Shown one piece after another: positions 30,764 through 39,672 of a stretch of 39,672 nucleotides of DNA. The translations under genes and the position numbers were made by a program. Under the pieces are notes generated by a model. It did no database searches. It had not been told where the DNA came from and saw only the letters and a program-made list of their open reading frames with translations. The DNA is from Helochares maculicollis (Eukaryota; Arthropoda; Insecta; Coleoptera; Hydrophilidae), in contig JAWQRO010000405.1 in the NCBI GenBank assembly GCA_033557835.1, forward strand, positions 1 through 39,672, written 5' to 3'. Position 1 is the first letter of the stretch, and each line of letters opens with the position of its first letter.

Positions 30764-33231
30764 TCAACGGCCTCGTTCGTAGCCGGGAAATATTAGTTTC
30801 AAAGCCGCACCCAGGTTATCGTTAACCAAAAATGCGAATTTCTTCCCCAGATCGAAACGACAGCAGGGGCAACTGTAAATTTCACAACTGAACGATCTCT
30901 TCAGACAGTCTTTGCAAATGTTGTGGTTGCAATCCGTAGTGACCGGCTCGTAAACGACTTCTTGGCAACAAATGCACATGAACAGTTCTTCGACTTTACT
31001 CGTAAACTTGCTTTGTTCCCCGCCCAGACATTCGGTGCATTCCTCCCAAAGCTTTTTGTTTTGTTCGTCCTCGGCTATGAATTTCTTCAATTCCTCGTCC
31101 AGTTTGTAACCGACCGCTTTGAACTTTTTGCTAGGGGAGATGTTGAAGATGTCGGTTAAAACGCGTTTGCGTGACTTGTTTTTGTTGTTGTTCTTCTCGT
31201 CGCTCTCTTTGGTGGCCTGAGCTTCCAAATACCCGGCAGGATAGATCATATCCAGTTGCTTGCCGCCCTTCTCCCACGGGGCCGGATTAGGATCGTCTCT
31301 CCTTAGCAAATACCTGAAACCGACGTGAAAGTCTCAGCAAAAACTAAACTAAAAATTGAAAAAATCAGCGAGCAAGAAAATACAAACCTCCAAACGGTGA
31401 AGCCGGATTTTCCCTTTTTCGGAAAGTACTTGACCACCTTGTAAAGACCGTCGTAACGGTTTCCGTCTTTAGGAGCAAATTTGGAATGCTTGCCGAGTTT
31501 AAAATTGCGAACGACCCGCACGGGTCTGCCGTTTTTCCAATTCTTCGATTCCGCACCGACTTTATCGTTGAACTCGGCGTTACAATTTAAAGCGAGAGCT
31601 TTATTCATCAACGTCAAAGTTTGGTCGCAGCTTTGGTCGGAACACCGTTTGTTCCCCGACAGATCCCTTCCGCCGGACCCTGTGTAATAAAATTCATTTC
31701 CTTTATCGACGTCATCTTCGTAGCCCCCGCTCAAAACTATGCTGTAGGCGCAGTGGTTTTCTCGGCCGTGGATTCCGGCTACGGGCGGTCGGTGAATTCC
31801 AGCTTCGGACACTTGAACCCGGAACTTCCAGCAGGTGCCTACTTCGATTCCGGGAACGGGTCCCACGTGGTCCTTGGGCACGATGGTGCATTCTTTGACC
31901 CGACCGACGCAGGCCATTCCTTTACCCCAGTCTCTGGTTTTGCCGCCTTCTTTATCTTTAGCGTCCGCGCTGGGCGCCTTGGTTTTCTTGTTGGTGGCTT
32001 TCAGTTTGTCGCCCGCCTTGACTATTTCGTTCTCGTCCACTTTACACTCGGGGCAGTACCATTCGTCGTCCGGGACGGCCTCCAAAGGAGGAGTCAGACA
32101 AAAGGTGTGGTACCCGTCATCACAGTCGTCACACAAAACTAACTTGGAAGGCGTGTGTTTCTCCCCGCAAACTTTGCACCCGCAATACTTGCACTTTCTG
32201 GACTTGACGTCTTTGCACCGGTTGCAGTGGAACGGTACTTTGCGGAGATCCGGATATCTGATCTTTTCGTCCGGATCCCTTTGGTGCAGCGGAACAACCT
32301 TTTCGATTCTCATTGTTTCATTTACGAATTTAACCGAGATGTTCTCCATTCGGGTGCTTTCTTTTCCCACGAACAAAGTTCCCGTCAAATGTTTCGACGA
32401 AATGGTATCGATTTCGAAATCGTACCAATGGCCTCGTTTGGAAGGCTCGTCCATGTTGTGGTTGGCCAAAACCTTCATTCCTTCCTTCAGCTCGGCAGTT
32501 TTGTACGTGTAGTAAGACCGGGGTCTGATGTCTTTAAATTTGCAGTCGATCGGATCTAGCTCTTTGTCACTTTCAAAAGCCACTTTGAAAATCAAATTTC
32601 CCTCAAACTCTTCGATTTCGTCGTCCAATATATTTGAACTGTCTTCTCCTGTTGAGTCGTCATCTTTCGAATGCTCACCTTTTGAATCGGCACCTCTTAA
32701 ACCATCACCGTCTAACCCGTCACGATTGTCGGGTCTATTTTTTATTTTCAGGATTTCAATGATTTTTCCTTCGTACCATTCGCCGTTCGTTTCTTGAACG
32801 TCGATGAAATCGTCGATTTTATAATAATTCGATTCGGAAGGAACGTACTCAATTTCGGGAGCGTTTTCCGTAGATCCACTGCTGGTCGACGGTTCTGAGC
32901 CTAACGATTCGGAGTTGGAGCCGCTTTCTTCCCCTTCAGGTTGGGCGTCAGGAGAGCCGGTCGCTTCGAAGTCGTTCGCAATTTTGTCTTTTTTGTCGAA
33001 ACTAAGTTCGGTCTCTTCCATCAACTGTATGATGTCGTTAAGCTGCACTTTGTATTCCATGAGGGTGTGATCGTCCACCAACAGTTTGCCTCTGTAGAAC
33101 AGTTTCTGGCGATTCGGTTCGATACTCCATTCTTTCTCGATCAGTTTCCGAAGCGCTTGGATTTTTGCCGTTTTCGATATGTCGAGAGTGATGATGCCAT
33201 CTCCGGCAAACTTGCGGATTCTAACATACAT
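30764..33231 (-). CDS. Uhrf1: Uhrf1: UBL-TTD-PHD-SRA-RING ubiquitin ligase reading hemimethylated CpG and histone H3
   Basis: Two coding exons, 31388-33231 and 30764-31313, are separated by a 74-bp intron with matching phase 2 and give 797 residues (human UHRF1 is 793). Domains: ubiquitin-like 1-75 (QKLFYRGKLLVDDHTL); tandem Tudor about 135-315, with a ~40-residue acidic/Gly insert after WYEGKIIEI; PHD 335-397 (LVLCDDCDDGYHTFC); SRA about 433-615; RING 728-766 (CICC...CNHNICKDC...CPCC). The 5-methylcytosine pocket residues are present (Y504, D507, Y516, matching human Y466, D469, Y478), as is the NKR finger at 527-529. The family recruits DNMT1 and ubiquitinates H3 at replication forks. I chose the ATG at 33231 because it begins the UBL fold (MYVRIRKF). 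A splice acceptor (TTTTGTTTTGCAG) 21 bases before it implies a noncoding first exon, perhaps ending near 33310. Tail-to-tail with Asph. Confidence 0.97.
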
Positions 33232-33589
33232 CTCGGTCGAGTTTCGATGGGACTGCAAAACAAAATCGGTTGTGTGAATGCAATCGTTGATTTATTGACG
33301 AGCGCTTACATTTGCCGCGAATGATATATCTTAGATAAAATTGTCTTGAACTGTAGAAATTCTGACACTTTCCTATGAAATTTGTTTTATTTCGGGAAGC
33401 TTACTACTGCGATCAAATAATAATACGACTTTCCACATGTAGATGGCACGTGTTTGTCCAAACAAATACTTTTTTTCTCTGAAGGTTGGTAGCACGGCAG
33501 CCGACATCTGAGTCAAATTTTATCCCTATATCTTCAGTAGTTAATGGGGCACCCTTATGTACTTTCATCTAAAAAAGTGCAAGGTGTGC

Positions 33590-33885
33590 AAATTTGTAAC
33601 TCCAAAGCTCAGTTTGACAATCGATTACTCGAACAAAATTGAAAATTGATACGTTAGCAGTTGCTTCGGCGGTTTTACATATCCCAGCAATCGATAGCGA
33701 TCTATAATTTTGGTATATTGGCCAAATACCGAATTGCATCGGTCCGGCTCAAAAAGTTTGGGGTGTTGCTGCACATATACAAAGAGACAGGGGCCCTTAA
33801 TGAATATAAAAATGATCACGGCCTGAGGTTGATTGAAAAACGAAACTGCAACTTGCAACTTCACCCGACACACATAAAGAGAATT
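33590..33885 (+). repeat. Old diverged repeat A fragment
   Basis: Weak but collinear match to the 3' half of the unit: ACTCGAACAAAATTGAAAAT, a degraded Rpt-A middle, then GACAGGGGCCCTTAATG in place of the usual CAGGGGCACTC segment. Confidence 0.45.
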
Positions 33886-35309
33886 TTATGATTACCACAA
33901 ATCTAAATTACAATTAAAAGCAAATCAGATAAGTTTTATTGCGAGGATAAAATTTATTAAGAATGCACAGTGAGCTGCTACCGTCTGGAATTAAAGCCAC
34001 GATGTGTTTAAAACTATAAATGAAAGTCTATTTCATAATAAGAAAAATTGTATATTTATTTTTGTGAACCCATTTTTTTCAGAGAGTCCAATGAAAGTAT
34101 TAAGTACAGATTGTTTATGCAAATTTTACATTTAATTTTTACAGAAAGTATTAAGACAACTTCCAAGGCTCTTGAACATGTTTGAAAATATACGCTAATA
34201 TAGCATAAGCTTTGTTTGGATACAAAATGAATGTAATTTTAGGCTTAAGCCTTAGTTGAAGGACACAACAGACAGGAATACCATCTTAGATATATCAATC
34301 GGAGTCTCTAACAAAATAAAGAGAGTTTATGGTTGTGGAAGTATAGCAGGAGTATTAGTGAGCAAGATAATATTAAATATGAAACGATGAAATTAGGGTT
34401 TAGTTCAGCAAAAATTTGAACGCAGATTTACGTCAAATTTCATTTATTTTGAAGTGAAACAATTGAGGTTATAACTTTACCTAGCCGCCTACTTTGTGTT
34501 TAGAACGATTAATGTAAACATCTTTACTTACTTGAACAAGAAGTTTGCTTGACAAATGGAAGCACAATAACAATTTCTAAACAAGGGAAATATATGAGTC
34601 GTATGAGGAATTGTAGCGTAAAAACATTAACGGTCAAACAGTAAATTGTTTACCCGCCAAATTCCGTATATGCCATCGCATTGGGTTGATGACAACAGTA
34701 CGCAGCGCCACAGCGGCACCAACACGAACTGGTGGATGCAGGTATCTGTTAAAAACTGACAAGTGGCGCCTTTTGCGGCTGCATAAGGAAGACTTCTTAC
34801 CTCTGCATATAAATATTACAGATATTTCTGAACTAAAAGAGCATCCACGCAATATTGCTTACCCAGGCAGTCTAAACAGTCACCATTAAAGTAAATACTT
34901 CGTATAGTAATGCCGGAATGTAAATATGGAGTGTCTCCACTCGCCCTTCCCGAAAAGTGTGATATATAATGAAAGGTCATAGTTGATGCTCTAAATAGCG
35001 GAAGGGTTCAGGATGTTGAAGCTTAGGATGACATAATTGAGGGCGAGCATTTCGATTCTTTCGGGATTAAAAAGCTTCTTTGATAAGCTAAAAAAAATTA
35101 TCCGATTAAAAACGTTCAAGACAATTATAAGTAGCAATTACCCGCAGCTTTGCTTCTTTTGTTATTTAACACTTGCTCTTATGTATTTCCGTATATCTAT
35201 GCAAAGTACTAAATTATTAATCTATAATATTACTAAAAACCAAGTGTTTCAATTATTATAATCCGCTTAAGAACAAATTATACTCGAATAAATATAAATA
35301 TCTAGAAAG
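33886..35309. other. No gene recognised
   Basis: AT-rich. A 67-codon ORF at 34686-34889 (TAAPTRTGGCRYLLKTDKW) reads like protein, but I cannot assign it; it may be a transposon scrap ending at the repeat A fragment. Confidence 0.35.
34878..34926 (+). repeat. Repeat A terminal fragment
   Basis: Only the unit end is present: ATACTTCGTATAGTAATGCC then GGAATGTAAA. It abuts a TGGAGTGTCTCCACTC motif that is also the terminus of two inverted-repeat elements in Asph introns. Confidence 0.5.
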
Positions 35310-36317
35310 CGAGTCCGTCCAACTCCATAGGACAATTTTCTCGTCTCTCACTTTTAAGGAGAATTTCGGTCTGGAGGGAAAGGAAAAGGAAACAAAAAAT
35401 TATTTTCTCCCAGTTTTTTGCCCAAATATCCATATTTTTCAAAGCACACTGTAATCCGTAGTTACGTGAATTTCCGCTAGGGAGTAGGCGAGGCGTACAC
35501 AGGGCTAGTAATTGTCTACAGAAAGGGTGGGTGCAATTTGTAGCAATCTTTGTAATAATGGGCCAAAATAATTGCACATGATATATTTGTGTGTGTATAA
35601 CAATGTATCAGTGTATAATATCCTTCGTAATAATCCGCACAAATCCGCATAATTTTGCAAAATTTATTCTCCTTGAACAATAATTAAACTGTAGAGCATA
35701 GCAAATATAGCTGTTACATAACAAATATTGTTGTATACCTACCTAACCGGCTATTGATTTTATAAACGTACTGAATATTTTAGAAATTAATGGTTTTATG
35801 TATACCAAGGGCATAAGGCAAGCCAAATGTGGATGGGTAATTAAGTGTTTTTATGTCCCCGTCACTGAGCGACACCTAATTCCGTGAACTAAATTGATTA
35901 ACACTTTCATATGAATGTAGAGGGCGCCCCCAAGAAAAACAATATGATAGACTGACAGTTAACCTGTAAATAAATTAATGTACATGAACATACATAAAAC
36001 CATTAATTTCTTAAATATTTAGTACGTTTATAAAATTAGTAGCCGATTAGGTAGGTATACAATAATATTTTTTATATAACAGCTATATTTGCTACGTTCT
36101 GCAATTTAATTGTTTGTCAAAGAGAAACATTTTTTTCGTCGACTGCTCTCTAACGGAGATTCACATAACTACAGATTACAGTGTACTTTGAAAAATGTGG
36201 ATATTATAGTAAAAAGCTGTGGGGGTAAATAATTTTTTGTTTCCTTTACCTTTCCCTCCCAAAGGAAATTCCCCCTCAAAAGTGGGACAAAATTTCCTAT
36301 GGAGTTGGACGGGCTCG
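35310..36317. mobile_element. ~1-kb fold-back (long inverted-repeat) element
   Basis: The outer arms start CGAGTCCGTCCAACTCCATA (left) and, on the minus strand from the right, CGAGCCCGTCCAACTCCATA. Arm parts 35310-35480/36151-36317 and 35640-35800/35985-36140 pair in order. The left arm has about 150 bp with no partner (35490-35640), and the loop contains one copy of the ~160-bp element described below. No ORF. Confidence 0.8.
35805..35965 (-). repeat. ~160-bp element C, copy 1 (inside the fold-back loop)
   Basis: Carries GGGCGCCCCCAAGAAAAAC, CATATGAATGTAGAG and GGCAAGCCAAATGTGGATGG. It is inverted relative to the two copies to its right. Confidence 0.8.
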
Positions 36318-36362
36318 ATGTATACTGATGAATATTAATCGTTGATGTATATTGCTTTATTT

Positions 36363-36520
36363 AGAGGTTAACTGTCATTCTACCATATTGTTTTTCTTGG
36401 GGGCGCCCTCTACATTCATATGAAAGTATTAATCAATTTAGTTCATGGAAGTAGGTGTCGCTCAGTGAAGGGGACATATAAACACTTAATTACCCATCCA
36501 CATTTGGCTTGCCTTATGAG
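36363..36520 (+). repeat. Element C, copy 2
   Basis: Reads GAGGTTAACTGTCATTCTAC, then TTGGGGGCGCCCTCTACATT, GTAGGTGTCGCTCAGTG and CATTTGGCTTGCCTTATGAG. Confidence 0.8.
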
Positions 36521-36548
36521 TCGGACACCCTTGATTTTAATTTATTTT

Positions 36549-36705
36549 GAGGTTAACTGTCATTCTACCATATTGCTTTTCGTGGGGGCGTACTCTATAT
36601 TCATATGAAAGTATTTAATTTTTTAAATTTAGTTCATGGTTGCCTCATGGAAGTAGGTGTCGCTCAGCGACCATCGACATTTAACTTGCCTTATGAATTG
36701 GAGAC
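36549..36705 (+). repeat. Element C, copy 3
   Basis: Same order of landmarks as copy 2 about 185 bp on, more diverged, beginning GAGGTTAACTGTCATTCTAC and ending AACTTGCCTTATGAATTGG. Confidence 0.8.
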
Positions 36706-37039
36706 CTTTGCTTGAAAGCAATGCATTGCCATCTTGTGGCTAATAGCGCAACGTATTTCATATTGATCATTTTAAGTACAGGTATCTGTACACATATCGT
36801 AAATGACTATAAAGAGAAGGCGTTGCCTACTTAATATTCCGCACAACCTGCTTGTTTCTAATCTAAAATTTTATTGTGAATTCCGGATTGTAAGTGCAAT
36901 TCTACATCACACATGAAGACGAAATTATGCGCATTTTCTAACTCTTTTTGTGATATCAGCAATGATAAGATATGTGGTGCACGAATACACGCTTGATTAG
37001 CGATGCAACACCAGACTTCTGGTATCTTTTATGATCTTA
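36706..37039. other. No feature recognised
   Basis: No ORF, repeat or RNA seen between element C copy 3 and repeat A array 4. Confidence 0.4.
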
Positions 37040-37870
37040 TGCAAGTTCTGTATGTCCCAATTCCTGGAATTCAAATTTACACGGAACTATTTTTTAGTGC
37101 TATATTTTCCATGTTTAGTATTTTTGTAACATTTTATATTCCAAGGAGTACTAAAATTAGAATTTTCAAAATTATAAAAATGGCACTTCTGGTGCTTCGA
37201 TCATGTTGAAAATTTGTATCTCAGTTTTTTATAATATACAAGATGTGCACGAAATTTGAATCTTATACATTAATTTTAAAGACTACTTTACTTGAAACAA
37301 TTTCAAAACTGTATAGGTAAACGGGTATTTTGACGATCGCAATACCTTCCCTTTACTAAACTTTGTACCGCAATGTAAAAATTGGAATTTTCAAAATTAT
37401 AAAAATTGCACTTCCGGTGCTCCGATCATATTGAAAATTTGTATCTGTAAATTTTTTGCAATATTTAAGATGTGTACGAAATTTCATTCCGACAGCTTAA
37501 TGTTAAAGACTACTTTACTTGGAATCATTTTAAAACTGTGTAGGTAAACGGGTACTTCCGGTGGTTGTGCATGTTTCAAAAGTTGATACAGATCTGAGTT
37601 TTTGCGATAATAACTGTATGCCAAATTCTATTACTTCACGTCAAACGGTCTGAGCGCTACCGTGTTTACAGACACACATAGACAAGAAATGAAATTTATG
37701 ATAGTTAAGTCCAACTTCCGGTTTTCAAATTTACACGGAACTATTTTTTAGTGCTATATTTTCCATGTTTAGCATTTTTGTAATTTTTTTGTAAATTTTT
37801 TACTCCAAGGTCTACTAAAATTAGAATTTTTAAAATTATAAAAATAGCACTTCCGGAGCTCTCGGTGTTG
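37040..37870 (+). repeat. Repeat A array 4 (plus orientation)
   Basis: Three partial units with CACTTCTGGTGCTTCGATCA (37188), CACTTCCGGTGCTCCGATCA (37406) and CACTTCCGGAGCTC (37846), and intact spacer landmarks. Confidence 0.8.
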
Positions 37871-38514
37871 GGCTTTTATAGCCTTCGTGTAATAAACATC
37901 CATAATAATGTAAGTGTAATGCACTGTATTTTTATAACAAAAAGAGAAACGGCTATTTTGGGTTTAACGTTGCTGAGTTTACTTAAAGGGAGACTTGTTC
38001 TCCTTCTAACTTACAAACTACTATATTAATTCTAACCTAGACTAAAACCACCGAACAACCATACTAGAACTGTAAACTACATGGAGAAAGTAAGAAACAG
38101 AAATTGTAGCGAAAACTGATTTATTACAAAAATATGCAAAATTACAATGGCAACTAAATATAGGGAATATAAAAATAATAAATATACATATAACTTTTAA
38201 AATAACATTATCTTATGAATTTGTATTACAAAATGTAAATAATTACAAACTATACAATTATATTGACATTTTGAGCTATAAAAATTAGAAATATCAGTGT
38301 GTGTATGTATGTAATATAGAATATAATGCTAATGAACTATTATAACATAATCTTATACATAAAAATTGGAAAACATAACTTACATTATATATACATATAT
38401 ACATTATTTACAATAATACAAAGTTATGTACAAATAAATAAAAACTATTAGTTAAAGTAAAATCTAATGTATGTGCATCATGCTCACAGCAAATATCAAT
38501 GGATCTAAATTCTA
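37871..38514. other. AT-rich spacer, no feature recognised
   Basis: Very AT-rich with short TATA/TACA runs near 38380-38400. It may be the decayed 3' part of the P-like element next to it. Confidence 0.35.
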
Positions 38515-38945
38515 AACTGAGACGGTAACATGTTTTGAAGGATTTTTTTCCTCAAATTGTACCAAGTTTTGAATATGCTCCCACTGTGCATAATCTTTTG
38601 AATTAAAATTAATGAAATTTTGTAATAAACAGTTTCTAGTACTTTTTAAAAGGTGGAGTACATCAAAAATTGTTCTTCATAACCAGTTATCGTTCCTGTA
38701 CTCTTCTCAAAATGTAATTGCTCGCTTAGAGAAATTTCATCAAAAGTGAGAGTATAGAAACGATCGGCAGGTATTAAAGATCTATCACTATTTTCAATAC
38801 AATTAAACACTTTTTCATTAATACCGCAATGAATGTCGACATGTTTAATAGTTGCCACAGATGGTAGCTTCAAATGATGCCTAAGGAATCTATATGCCTT
38901 TGGACCACGCTTTTATAGAGACAACGCAAATACCTTCTCCTCCAT
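38515..38945 (-). pseudogene. P-element/THAP9-like transposase relic
   Basis: Minus-strand reading gives ALSLYKRGPKAYRFLRHHLK with one TAA within ALSL/KRG, then LPSVATIKHVDIH, then TLTFDEISLSEQLHFEKSTG and TITGYEE. This is the start of the RNase H-like domain of P-element/THAP9 transposases, with the first catalytic Asp in TFDE. After a gap and frame change it continues NFINFNSKDYAQWEHIQNLV and QFEEKNPSKHVTV, resembling a later part of the same family. The central catalytic region is missing, so it is an internally deleted remnant. Confidence 0.65.
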
Positions 38946-39170
38946 AATCCATTATGTTAAAAATTTGTATCTGTTAGTTTTTTTAGCGGTCTGACCGCTA
39001 TCGTGTTTAGACACACACATACATGAGACATGCCAAAAATGGTCAAAATGGATTTATCAGGGGCACTCAAAACGTGGAGATCCGTCAAATTTTCTTCGTA
39101 GAATTTGTTCATGTTCCCAATACCTTCCCTTTACTATACTTCGTATAATATGAAAGATATGTAAAAACAC
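38945..39170 (+). repeat. Repeat A 3' fragment
   Basis: Contains GCGGTCTGACCGCTATCGTG, GGGGCACTCAAAACGTGGAG and the palindromic end ACTATACTTCGTATAATATG. It lies just upstream (plus strand) of the P-element-like relic's far side. Confidence 0.75.
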
Positions 39171-39398
39171 AAGGGAAAACTTATTTGCAATAACAAACTC
39201 GTTAGAGAGAGAAAAGAAGAGACACAAATTTTCAAAGACAATTTCATATATTTTATTATTCCATAATATTATGATTAAGAATTGCAAAAAAAAGTAATCA
39301 ACATGTCGGAACAAAATTATACTTTAAAACTAGGTGTTGTAAATCAGGCAAATAATTCTTCTTTGGACTGTTGAACGGAAGTTGGACATATTTTTCTA

Positions 39399-39642
39399 TT
39401 AAAAAGCCAATCGATAGCCAAGTCCTCGCAAAGAGCCCGAAATCGGCCCGGCCACGGCCACCATCAAGCATCGAACGTGCCCCTAGATATAGGGAATCAA
39501 AATAAAATATATTAATTCGAGACCTTTCTCTCGCACAAGTAAAAAAAAAACTCACCATCAGGCCCGTGGAAAAACTAAAAGTAACAAAACTGCACTTTTC
39601 ATGGTGGCGAACAAGCGAGCCGAACGCAGCTAGATTTAACAT
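39399..39642 (-). CDS. Possible two-exon small protein gene, 56 residues, at the right edge
   Basis: Minus-strand exon 39556-39642 (MLNLAAFGSLVRHHEKCSFV and nine more) ends at donor GATG|GTGAGT. A 73-bp intron, nearly the length of the Uhrf1 intron, ends ATATCTAG. Exon 39399-39482 then continues in phase with GHVRCLMVAVAGPISGSLRG and LGYRLAF before TAA. The second exon is much GC-richer than its surroundings. A poly(A) hexamer lies at 39257-39252. No family recognised; the first exon may extend beyond the window. A second ATG with a good context (CGCCACCATGA) is out of frame. Confidence 0.33.
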
Positions 39643-39672
39643 AAAAATGAATATAGAATATATATATATATA

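Noticed and set aside
31481..33324. Plus-strand ORFs of up to 225 codons opposite Uhrf1
   Set aside because: Antisense shadows of a well-supported coding exon.

Overview
The window looks like nuclear DNA from an insect. It has AT-rich, repeat-laden intergenic and intronic DNA, short GC-richer exons with GT-AG introns, mariner and P-element-like transposon relics, and three conserved animal genes. UHRF1 is known to be missing from Diptera, so this is not a fly. A beetle or similar holometabolous insect is my best guess (inference only).

Layout. 1-5170: gene-poor, with a degenerate tRNA-like sequence near 325-396 and an array of a dispersed ~550-bp repeat ('repeat A', marked by CACTTCCGGT motifs) at 2545-4460. 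5170-12806 (minus): Hey, a Notch-effector bHLH-Orange repressor in three coding exons. Its 5-kb second intron holds a dead mariner lying at the junction of a ~450-bp tandem duplication; its first intron holds a 15-bp minisatellite. About 12.8-13.2 kb is the likely 5' control region of Hey. 13290-15243: a large pyrimidine-strand minisatellite of 14-bp monomers with higher-order periods of 280 and 420 bp. 15.2-21.2 kb: no recognisable gene; repeat A arrays at 16526-17690 (minus) and 19143-20990 (plus). 21454-30135 (plus): Asph, aspartyl/asparaginyl beta-hydroxylase. It has a type II membrane anchor, a very acidic lumenal stalk, a TPR-like region and a complete catalytic domain, plus a candidate alternative 3' exon that would end a short isoform in a second hydrophobic segment. 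Its introns carry 20-bp and 19-bp minisatellites, two small inverted-repeat elements and a second mariner relic. 30764-33231 (minus): Uhrf1, tail-to-tail with Asph, with UBL, tandem Tudor, PHD, SRA and RING domains all present. 33.3-39.67 kb: no large gene; old repeat A copies, a ~1-kb fold-back element, three copies of a ~160-bp element, a P-element/THAP9-like transposase relic, and a possible two-exon 56-residue gene at the right edge.

Functional links. Asph-type enzymes hydroxylate EGF-like domains such as those of Notch and its ligands, and Hey is a direct Notch target; matches to the Su(H) consensus cluster in and around Hey. Uhrf1 with an intact 5-methylcytosine pocket implies that the organism keeps at least part of the CpG-methylation maintenance machinery. 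No operon-like or prokaryotic system is present. The less ordinary signals are the Asph alternative membrane exon, the ETS-like motifs carried by repeat A, the 14-bp higher-order array, the fold-back element and the tiny two-exon gene.
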